Below are positions 19,235 to 27,125 of a stretch of 40,652 bases of DNA, piece by piece (position 1 is the stretch's first letter; each line of letters begins with the position of its first letter). A model generated the notes under the pieces. It saw only the letters and a list, made by a program, of their open reading frames with translations, had not been told where the DNA came from and did not search any database. This DNA is from an uncultured Bacilli bacterium (lineage in GTDB: Bacteria; Bacillota_I; Bacilli_A; RF39; UBA660). Both the position numbers and the translations under genes were made by a program. The stretch covers positions 1-40,652 of the forward strand of contig CANRAL010000008.1 of the NCBI GenBank assembly GCA_947628585.1, in the 5' to 3' direction.

Positions 19235-19909
19235 ATGATTAATTATAAAAAAAATAAATATTATACTAAGGATGTTTATTTAGCCATTTTGGGTGTTGTC
19301 GAAATATTGCCTAATCAACACTATTTATGTGATAGCGAGCAAATTTCTAGAAATAAAATTTTTGTTATAAAAAGTAGAAAATATAGTGATAATGGTGAGT
19401 GCATTGATATTAGAACTGGAACTAAATATGAAGATTTTCATAATCAACTATTGTTGGATTATGCAGTAGGCAAAATTTTATATCATCACCTATATCCTGC
19501 CTCCCATTGGATAAATGAGGATAAAGTAACTAGAGCAATACTTTTAGCTACTGAAGATAAGATAAATGGAAAAAGAACTGTGCCTGAGGAAATACCTAAT
19601 AAAACCGGAGTAAGGATTTTAGATAATTTAATGAGTTACATTCCTAAGTTAGATGAAATTAAGTCTAGTGAAGAAAAAGAAAGATTAAAACAAGAAATTA
19701 TGAATATTGCTATGTATTATGTTAGTGAATATATGAAAATTAAAATGATGGAAAAAGACCATAGGTTAACGAATAGCAATCCCGAGATTAATTTAGACAA
19801 CGAAATGTTTATTAAACTTAATAATCTAGATGAGAAAATAAGAAAAGCTAAAAGTAATGATATCCTAATTGAAGGGATAAATATATTAAAAAGAAATTTA
19901 GAAAAATGA
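19235..19909 (+). CDS. Protein of unknown function
   Basis: ORF with SD gggagg; operon-like position between 17935..19209 and ung. Confidence 0.7.
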   Translation: MINYKKNKYYTKDVYLAILGVVEILPNQHYLCDSEQISRNKIFVIKSRKYSDNGECIDIRTGTKYEDFHNQLLLDYAVGKILYHHLYPASHWINEDKVTRAILLATEDKINGKRTVPEEIPNKTGVRILDNLMSYIPKLDEIKSSEEKERLKQEIMNIAMYYVSEYMKIKMMEKDHRLTNSNPEINLDNEMFIKLNNLDEKIRKAKSNDILIEGINILKRNLEK

Positions 19910-19923
19910 TAGGAGTATGTTAG

Positions 19924-20589
19924 ATGATAGGTAATGACTGGGATGAGATATTAAAAGTTGTTTGGGAAAGTCCTGGCTTTAATAAATTTTATCAAGGCAT
20001 AATGGAAGAATATACCCAAAAAACAATATTTCCTCCAAAAGATTATATTTTTAATGCTTTAAAATTAACAAGTTTCAAGGATACTCGAGTAGTTATAGTG
20101 GGACAAGATCCTTATCATGGTATGGGAGAAGCTATGGGTTTATCTTTTTCCGTCAATAAGGGTATTAAAATACCTCCTTCACTGCAAAATATTTATAAGG
20201 AACTAGAAAGCGATTTAGGTATAGCTCCTAAAAGCGATGGTGATTTAACTAATTGGGCTAAAAATGGAGTTCTTTTATTAAATGCTGTTTTAACAGTAGA
20301 AAAAGATAAACCAGCATCTCATCGTGGAAAAGGTTGGGAAATTTTAACAGATTATATTATTAAAATTTTAAATTTAAAAACGGAACCAGTTGTTTTTATT
20401 CTCTGGGGTAATTTTGCTAAGGAAAAAGCGAAGTTTATTACTAATCCTAATCATTATATTATTATGAGCCCTCATCCTTCTCCTTTTTCTGCTTATTCAG
20501 GCTTTTTTGGTAGTAAACCTTTTTCTAAAACTAATAATTTTTTTCAAAGTAAAAATTTAAAACCAATTAATTGGAATCTTAATAATTAA
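19924..20589 (+). CDS. ung: Uracil-DNA glycosylase
   Basis: VVIVGQDPYHGMGEAMGLSFSV, GVLLLNAVLTVEKDKPASH, SPHPSPFSAYSGFFGSKPFSKTN. Confidence 0.97.
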   Translation: MIGNDWDEILKVVWESPGFNKFYQGIMEEYTQKTIFPPKDYIFNALKLTSFKDTRVVIVGQDPYHGMGEAMGLSFSVNKGIKIPPSLQNIYKELESDLGIAPKSDGDLTNWAKNGVLLLNAVLTVEKDKPASHRGKGWEILTDYIIKILNLKTEPVVFILWGNFAKEKAKFITNPNHYIIMSPHPSPFSAYSGFFGSKPFSKTNNFFQSKNLKPINWNLNN

Positions 20590-20623
20590 AAAAGTTCAAA
20601 ACGATTTGCTTTGAACTTTTTTA
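20588..20623. terminator. Bidirectional terminator between convergent ung and LemA genes
   Basis: AAAAAAGTTCAAA / TTTGAACTTTTTT perfect stem around acgatttgc. Confidence 0.85.
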
Positions 20624-21157
20624 TAGTTTAAAATCATCAATTATTTCGTCTTGCATATTTTTACCATCGAAAAATGGTTTAATATGTAAATGATGAATTT
20701 TAGCAACAATATTCATTGGAAATTTTCTAATTAAAGAATTTAGTTCATTAGTATTTTTATTAAAATAATTTTTACTACTAGTTAAATCTTCATTTATTTG
20801 ATTAATATTTTTTAATTCTTTATTGATTTCCTTACTGTCTAAATCACTATAATCATTTTTTAATTCCATAATTGTATTAACAGCTTCAGTTAGTTTTCGA
20901 TCTAAATCATAATTACTAATTTTTTTATTTTTTAAATCAATATATTCTTTTAAATAATCTTTTTTAGTAACAATTTTTTTAACATATGTATTTATTCGAC
21001 ATATAGCATCATATTTAGCTCTTAAAGATTCATCGATAATGCCTTCAGCTTTTTCAATTTTAGTTTTATAAATCATGATTTTATTATAAATAGTTGCATA
21101 AATAATAATTAAAGTACCAACAATAATTATAAAACATAATATAAAACTTGGATTCAT
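20621..21157 (-). CDS. LemA family membrane protein (divergent)
   Basis: N-terminal TM, coiled region, C-terminal FNKNTNELNSLIRKFPMNIVAKIHHLHIKPFFD matches the LemA pattern. Internal Met (21157) preferred as start. Confidence 0.8.
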   Translation of the reverse strand: MNPSFILCFIIIVGTLIIIYATIYNKIMIYKTKIEKAEGIIDESLRAKYDAICRINTYVKKIVTKKDYLKEYIDLKNKKISNYDLDRKLTEAVNTIMELKNDYSDLDSKEINKELKNINQINEDLTSSKNYFNKNTNELNSLIRKFPMNIVAKIHHLHIKPFFDGKNMQDEIIDDFKL

Positions 21158-21242
21158 TATTATCACCATAAATATTATAAAAAAAGTTTAACAACTTGTA
21201 AAGAGTTATGCAATATGATAAAATTTTTTATAGGAGAATATC

Positions 21243-22460
21243 ATGAGATTTATAGAAAATGTTAGTAAAGAAGAATATCAAAAATTTAGTGAAAATCATT
21301 CCAAAAGTCATTTTTTACAAAGCTATGAATGGGGTGAATTTTGTCAAATTGCTAAAAAGCAAATACCGCATTATGTAGGAATGCATAATGATAATGAAGA
21401 ATTAGTAGCAACATGTTTAATATTAGAAAAAAAGACTCCATTAGGTTACAGTTATGGTTATGCTCCCCGGGGGTTTTTAATTGATTATACTAATAAAGCA
21501 TATGTAAAAGTTTTTACTAATTATTTAAAAGAATATATGCAAAAAAATAAAATGATATATATAAAATTTGATCCAGATATTAAATATCAAGATATTGATG
21601 AAGAAGGTAATAAAGTTATCGATGGAGAAAATAATTATGAATTATATGATTATTTAGTTTCTTTAGGATATAAACATACAGGTTTTTATAAATTGTATGA
21701 AGGTAATCAACCTCGTTATACGTTTAGAATAAATTTAAAAAAAACATGGGAAGAAGTAGAACAAAAATTTTCTAAGACTTTTCGTAAGTCGATAAAAAGA
21801 AGTGAACAATATAATTTAATTATTGATAATGAAGAGAATATTGAAACTTTTTATGAATTAATGAAAGAAAATAGTGCTAAAGATGGTTTTGATGCTAAAA
21901 CCTTAGATTATTATCAAAACTTTTATCAAACTATGAAGAATAATATAAAGTTTTTTAATGCTACTATCTGTCCTAAAGAATTAATTGAAAATATTGATGT
22001 TGAATTGCAAAATTTAGAAAAAGAATTACAAGTATCGACTAAAAAAGAAGCAGATATTAAAAATAAAATTGCTCGTTTACAAAAAGAAAAAGAAGAGTTT
22101 TTAAAAATTAAAGAAGATAAATTGGTAATTTGTTCTTTAATCTGTACGTATACGTCTAATCGGGCATGGAGTTTTTATATTGGTAGCAATGAACTTGCTA
22201 ATTTTACTTTTGCCGTTTCGCGCTGTTATTATGAGGCTATTAAAGACGCTTATAATAAAGGTTATGATTTTTTTGATCTTTTTGGAGTTGTAGGTGATCC
22301 TCATACTACCTATAAAAACTTGGCTAATATATATGATTTTAAAAGAAAATTTGGAGACGAATACATAGAATTCATGGGCGAATTTGATTTAGTAAATAAA
22401 AAATTTTTATATAAAATATTACCATTTTTATTAAAGGTATATCGTAAATTGCGAGGTTAA
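21243..22460 (+). CDS. FemX/FemAB-like peptidoglycan bridge aminoacyltransferase, copy 1
   Basis: SKSHFLQSYEWGEF, YGYAPRGFLIDY, helical coiled-coil arm, FFDLFGVVGD...YDFKRKFGDEYIEFMGEFD. Confidence 0.92.
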   Translation: MRFIENVSKEEYQKFSENHSKSHFLQSYEWGEFCQIAKKQIPHYVGMHNDNEELVATCLILEKKTPLGYSYGYAPRGFLIDYTNKAYVKVFTNYLKEYMQKNKMIYIKFDPDIKYQDIDEEGNKVIDGENNYELYDYLVSLGYKHTGFYKLYEGNQPRYTFRINLKKTWEEVEQKFSKTFRKSIKRSEQYNLIIDNEENIETFYELMKENSAKDGFDAKTLDYYQNFYQTMKNNIKFFNATICPKELIENIDVELQNLEKELQVSTKKEADIKNKIARLQKEKEEFLKIKEDKLVICSLICTYTSNRAWSFYIGSNELANFTFAVSRCYYEAIKDAYNKGYDFFDLFGVVGDPHTTYKNLANIYDFKRKFGDEYIEFMGEFDLVNKKFLYKILPFLLKVYRKLRG

Positions 22461-22461
22461 A

Positions 22462-23709
22462 ATGAATTTAAAAGTTATAGATGAGACAACCTATAAAGAA
22501 TTTGCTTTAAAAAGTCCTTATATTTCTATTTATCAATTACCTGAATGGGGAAAATTAAAACAACAAAATGGGTGGAAGGATCATTTAGTTGGTTTATATA
22601 ACGAAGAAAAGTTAATAGGAGTAACTTTATTATTAGAAAAGAAAACTCCTATCAAAAAAAGTTTATTTTATGCGCCTCGGGGTTATATTCTTAATTATGA
22701 AGATAAAAATTTATTAATGAATTTTCATAGAGAAGTTATAAAATATATTAAAGAAAATAATGGTTTTATGTTAAAAATTGATCCTAACGTTATTTATTCT
22801 TTAAAAGATAGTAATGGCGAGAATGAAAAAGTAATAGGTGAAGATATTCTAAATACATTTTTAAATTTAGGATATAAACATTATGGTTTTACCCAAAATT
22901 TTGAAACATTACAACCACGTAATTTATGTCGTTTTTCTTTAAAAGAAACTTATGAAGATACTTTTCAAAGTTTTAGTAAAAATACCCGAAAAAATATTGA
23001 TAAATATAATCATATGGGGATAGAAATAAGAACTATTGATAATAATGAAATTGATTTATTTGTTTCTTTATTACAAGAAACTGCCGACAAAAAGCATTTT
23101 GTAATTAGGCCTGTAGCTTATTATCAAAGAATGTATGAATTAATGAAGGATTATATAAAGTTATATGTTGTTTATATTGATCCTAATAATTATTATGAAT
23201 TTGTTATTAGAAACTTAGAAGAAGTAAAAAAGGAATTAATTAATTTAGAAAAACAAATGGCTAAATTAAATATTGGGGAAAAATTAAGAAAACAAGAACA
23301 AGAATTGAAACAAAAAATTGCTAAAAAAGAACAAGAATTAGAATTGGCGAAAAAGATTAAAGACGGGGGTGTTCCTATTAATATAGGGGCTTTAATGAGT
23401 GTTTTTATAAATGATGAGGGAATAACTTTTATGAGTGGAACAACTAGTCCTTATAAAGAATTTGGCCCTAAATATGTTTTTTATAATGAACATATTAAAG
23501 AATGTTTAAGACAAAAAAAGAAATATTGTAATTTTTATGGTATATCTAGTGATTTAAATCCGCATAATCCTTATTATTCAATTTATGAAATAAAAAAAGG
23601 CTTTAATCCAGAAATTGTTTCTCTTTTAGGAGAATTTGATTATATTATTAATCCTTTTTATTATCATTTATATAAAGTGGCTTTAAAATTTTATAAATTG
23701 TTTAAATAG
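22462..23709 (+). CDS. FemX/FemAB-like peptidoglycan bridge aminoacyltransferase, copy 2
   Basis: SPYISIYQLPEWGKLK, YAPRGYILNY, coiled-coil arm, YCNFYGISSDLN...IYEIKKGFNPEIVSLLGEFDY. Confidence 0.92.
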   Translation: MNLKVIDETTYKEFALKSPYISIYQLPEWGKLKQQNGWKDHLVGLYNEEKLIGVTLLLEKKTPIKKSLFYAPRGYILNYEDKNLLMNFHREVIKYIKENNGFMLKIDPNVIYSLKDSNGENEKVIGEDILNTFLNLGYKHYGFTQNFETLQPRNLCRFSLKETYEDTFQSFSKNTRKNIDKYNHMGIEIRTIDNNEIDLFVSLLQETADKKHFVIRPVAYYQRMYELMKDYIKLYVVYIDPNNYYEFVIRNLEEVKKELINLEKQMAKLNIGEKLRKQEQELKQKIAKKEQELELAKKIKDGGVPINIGALMSVFINDEGITFMSGTTSPYKEFGPKYVFYNEHIKECLRQKKKYCNFYGISSDLNPHNPYYSIYEIKKGFNPEIVSLLGEFDYIINPFYYHLYKVALKFYKLFK

Positions 23710-23712
23710 TTT

Positions 23713-23746
23713 TATACATTTTAGGAGTACAATTCCAAATTTGTAT
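23713..23746 (+). repeat. 34-bp direct repeat, copy 1 (TATACATTTTAGGAGTACAATTCCAAATTTGTAT)
   Basis: Identical to 25058-25091; contains imperfect inverted 13-bp arms around a 7-bp centre. Confidence 0.97.
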
Positions 23747-23761
23747 GCATAAAACTAAATT

Positions 23762-23772
23762 TATGGTATAAT
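23762..23772 (+). promoter_or_regulatory. Extended -10 promoter element for the DUF4143-type ATPase gene
   Basis: TATGGTATAAT (TGnTATAAT), about 20 bp downstream of repeat copy 1. Confidence 0.6.
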
Positions 23773-23794
23773 ATTTCTAGGGAGATGTTTGCTT

Positions 23795-25057
23795 ATGGAA
23801 TATAAAAATCGGGCTCTTGAAAAAACATTGAAGAAATATATTGGTAAATATCCTGTAATTATGATAACGGGTCCACGGCAAGTTGGAAAAACAACACTAC
23901 TTAAGTATTTATCTTTAGGTAAGAAAGAGAAAATTAATTATGTTACTTTTGATGATCCTTTATTAAGAGTACAGGCTAATGATGATCCAGAATTGTTTTT
24001 AAGAACTCATGAAACTCCTTTAATAATTGATGAATTTCAGTATGCTCCGAATTTACTTTCTTATATTAAAATAAAGGTAGATAACGCTCGTAATGATGCC
24101 TTATTTGATACCAAAAAGAAAGTTGGGACCCTTTATTATTTAACTGGGTCGCAAGTCTTTCAAACAATGCGTAATGTTAGTGAGTCTTTAGCTGGACGAA
24201 TTGGTATATTTGATTTATTACCTTTTTCTTCACGGGAATTAAATGAAGTCACTAGTGAAGCTTTTATTCCCGAAATAACGTCATTAAAAAAAAGAACACC
24301 AGTTAAATTCTTAAATCCTACAAAAATTTTTGAAAGAATATTAAAAGGTAGTTATCCTGAAATTTATTATGGGATGAAAATTGATTTTGAAAATTATTAT
24401 CAAAGTTATATTCGGACATATTTGGAAAGAGATATAAGAGAAATAATTAAAATTAAAGATGAGAATAAATTTATTAAATTTATTTCTTCTTTAGCTGCCA
24501 GAACCGGTCAAGAACTTGTTTCTAGTCAAATTGGTAGAGAAATTGGGATAGATAACAAAACTGTTGAAGAATGGTTATCTATTTTAAAAAATACCGGAAT
24601 TGTTTATTTATTGCAACCATTTATGAATAATAATGTAAGTCGGATTATTAAACGACCTAAAATTTATTTTTTAGATACGGGTTTAGCATGTTACTTAACC
24701 GGTTATAGTACGGCCACAATATTAGAAAAAAGTGCTTATAGTGGGCCAATATTTGAAACATATGTTATTAGTGAAATAATTAAAAGTTTTATTAATGATG
24801 GCAAGGATCCAAGAAATCATTTATTTTATTATCGCGATAATAATCAAAGAGAAATTGATTTATTAATAAAAAATGAAGAAAAAATTTATCCTATTGAAAT
24901 TAAGAAAAGTGCTACGCCACGAAAAGAGGCAATTAAAAGTTTTGATATTGTCAAAAATTTTGAATTAAAAACAGGAAACGGCATAGTTTTGTGTTTAATT
25001 AAAGAAATTACCGCGATAGATGATAATAATTATTTTGTGCCAATAGAATATATATAA
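23795..25057 (+). CDS. AAA-family ATPase with C-terminal DUF4143-type domain, copy A
   Basis: PVIMITGPRQVGKTTLLKYL Walker A; PLIIDEFQYAPNLLSYIK; YLTGSQVFQTMRNVSESLAGRIGIFDLLPFSSRE; C-terminal YYRDNNQREIDLLI...YPIEIKKS. Confidence 0.93.
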   Translation: MEYKNRALEKTLKKYIGKYPVIMITGPRQVGKTTLLKYLSLGKKEKINYVTFDDPLLRVQANDDPELFLRTHETPLIIDEFQYAPNLLSYIKIKVDNARNDALFDTKKKVGTLYYLTGSQVFQTMRNVSESLAGRIGIFDLLPFSSRELNEVTSEAFIPEITSLKKRTPVKFLNPTKIFERILKGSYPEIYYGMKIDFENYYQSYIRTYLERDIREIIKIKDENKFIKFISSLAARTGQELVSSQIGREIGIDNKTVEEWLSILKNTGIVYLLQPFMNNNVSRIIKRPKIYFLDTGLACYLTGYSTATILEKSAYSGPIFETYVISEIIKSFINDGKDPRNHLFYYRDNNQREIDLLIKNEEKIYPIEIKKSATPRKEAIKSFDIVKNFELKTGNGIVLCLIKEITAIDDNNYFVPIEYI

Positions 25058-25091
25058 TATACATTTTAGGAGTACAATTCCAAATTTGTAT
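25058..25091 (+). repeat. 34-bp direct repeat, copy 2
   Basis: Identical to 23713-23746 and in the same orientation; begins at the base after the ATPase stop codon. Confidence 0.97.
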
Positions 25092-25150
25092 AAAATTTAT
25101 AAGTAATGAAATATGATTAATCGCGTAGAGTATTAAATTATTTAATAAAA

Positions 25151-25178
25151 TAGAGACTTTAATTTAAGTCTTTATTTT
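25151..25178. terminator. Rho-independent terminator between convergent genes
   Basis: AGACTT / AAGTCT hairpin followed by TTATTTTTT. Confidence 0.7.
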
Positions 25179-25184
25179 TTATTA

Positions 25185-25718
25185 TTAATCACTTATTACT
25201 TTATTAACAGGATAGTCATTAACAGGATAGTCATTATTTTCTTGGAAGTTAAGATTTGTTAAACATTCTTTATAACATAAACCAATTGCATAGACTTTAT
25301 GTTGATTTAAAAACTTGTCATAAAAGCCTTTACCATAACCAAGGCGGTAACCAGCATAATTAAAACAAAGTCCTGGTGTAATAACTACACAATTATTAAA
25401 ATCAGAAACTATGTTATTAGTTGTTGGTTCATAGATGCTAGCATAACCTTTTTTTAGTTCATTTAAGCTTTCTATATAATAGAAATTCATAACATTGTTT
25501 TCAATTTTAGGAACTGCGACCTTTTTATTTTTTAAAAAATAATTAATTAAATTTAAAGTATCCACTTCCCAGTTATATGATACATAAATTAAAATAGTTT
25601 GAGCTGCCTTAACTTTTTCTTCGTTTATAACTTGTTGAAAAATAATCTTATCTTTGCTAGATCGATTATTTATATTTTTTCTAATAAGCGAATATTTTTT
25701 TCGTAACTCTTCTTTCAT
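25185..25718 (-). CDS. 5-formyltetrahydrofolate cyclo-ligase family protein
   Basis: KEELRKKYSLIRKNI, KKVAVPKIENNVMNFY, VVITPGLCFNYAGYRLGYGKGFYDKFL. Confidence 0.92.
   Translation of the reverse strand: MKEELRKKYSLIRKNINNRSSKDKIIFQQVINEEKVKAAQTILIYVSYNWEVDTLNLINYFLKNKKVAVPKIENNVMNFYYIESLNELKKGYASIYEPTTNNIVSDFNNCVVITPGLCFNYAGYRLGYGKGFYDKFLNQHKVYAIGLCYKECLTNLNFQENNDYPVNDYPVNKVISD
25204..25233. repeat. Two tandem 15-bp units at the 3' end of the cyclo-ligase gene
   Basis: TTAACAGGATAGTCA x2, encoding NDYPVNDYPV on the minus strand. Confidence 0.95.
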
Positions 25719-25766
25719 AAGACTATTATAAATATAAATATTGAAAAAAGCAAATGCTTAGATTCA

Positions 25767-25795
25767 TTGACATTTAGGGTACTTTATACTATACT
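25767..25795 (+). promoter_or_regulatory. Near-consensus sigma-A promoter for the three-gene AAA+ operon
   Basis: TTGACA (25767-25772), 17-bp spacer, TATACT (25790-25795). Confidence 0.8.
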
Positions 25796-25822
25796 AATAA
25801 CCATTATTTATGGGGGAAAATT

Positions 25823-27124
25823 ATGCAATTAAAGGTAATTGATAATATTCTAATTAATATATATAATATTCGTAATTTAACTAGTGTTAAATTTTGGGAT
25901 ATGCTTGATGTTAAAGATAATCAAAAAATGATTATCCCAGCTTTAATGATTACCTATGATGGGGGTAAACAATTAAATATAACCTCAAAAGAAAAATATT
26001 TTGATGTATATGTTAGAAAAGTCACAGAAGTATATAATGATGAAAATAATAATATTTTAGAAGGACCATTTGGCACTAAAAAGCAAATTGAAATTGATGA
26101 AAGATCAAAATCGATTTTAGAAAGTAAAGAACTAACGCAAGATAATAAATATTTTAATTTTTATAAAGATAAAAAAAGTTATGATAATTCCTTATTATTT
26201 CAAAATGATGATTTAAAAGGAATTTTGCCAATTATAACTTATCATTTGAAAAAATTTTATGATTATACGAACCATGTTTTAACTATTACTGAAAATTGGC
26301 AAGGTTATCGTGATAATTACATCATTAATGGTAAATTAGATGGTTTAGATATAAATATAAATTTATTTTATCAAAGAATAAATGATAATAAATATAAAAT
26401 TAATATTAATTTTTTGGATAATAAAAAATATTCTCTTGTTATGAATATTAATTTTAATGAAGATGCCATTTTAGTAAATATTAAATTAGGGCCAGATGTT
26501 GAATATTGTGTTACCTATAAAATAATTTCAGGGATTATTAAAGAAATAACTGAAGTAAAGAAAAATTCTCGGGCAATTCAATATGAAAATAGAGATTTAC
26601 CTATAACCGAATGCCCCTATTTAAATATAAGTAATTTAGATTATAATTCAACATATCAATGGTTTAAACTGCCGTGGAATGCTTATTATGGCGTAAGTTT
26701 TATCGAAACTCCTTTAGATGATTATGCGAAAATAATTGAAAATGAAAGTATGTATTTATTAGTTAAGGTCGATTCTTTTTATCGAAAAGATAATTATGTA
26801 AAAAAATATTTATGGAAAGATAAATTTACCATGATTGAAGGTTCTTTAATTATTATTAATAATCGTAAGTCGTTAATTGGACTACCTGTAACTAAAGAAC
26901 TATATGTTATAGAAAGTGCTTTCGCTGATTTAGGTAGTAATAATAGTAGTATTTATTTAACTTATTTAAATCATAAATATTTTTATCATATAGCTTTATG
27001 TCCTAAAGGAATTAAAGACTTAGAAAAGAATAAATTAAAAAGTATTAATCAGGATGATGATATTTTATCTAAAGCTGATGTAATTAATACTGATAAATTA
27101 TTAATATTAGAAAGAAGGAAATAA
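25823..27124 (+). CDS. Protein of unknown function, first gene of the MoxR-like operon
   Basis: Long ORF, SD ggggg, one base between its stop and the next track ORF; no recognised domain. Confidence 0.75.
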   Translation: MQLKVIDNILINIYNIRNLTSVKFWDMLDVKDNQKMIIPALMITYDGGKQLNITSKEKYFDVYVRKVTEVYNDENNNILEGPFGTKKQIEIDERSKSILESKELTQDNKYFNFYKDKKSYDNSLLFQNDDLKGILPIITYHLKKFYDYTNHVLTITENWQGYRDNYIINGKLDGLDININLFYQRINDNKYKININFLDNKKYSLVMNINFNEDAILVNIKLGPDVEYCVTYKIISGIIKEITEVKKNSRAIQYENRDLPITECPYLNISNLDYNSTYQWFKLPWNAYYGVSFIETPLDDYAKIIENESMYLLVKVDSFYRKDNYVKKYLWKDKFTMIEGSLIIINNRKSLIGLPVTKELYVIESAFADLGSNNSSIYLTYLNHKYFYHIALCPKGIKDLEKNKLKSINQDDDILSKADVINTDKLLILERRK

Positions 27125-27125
27125 A

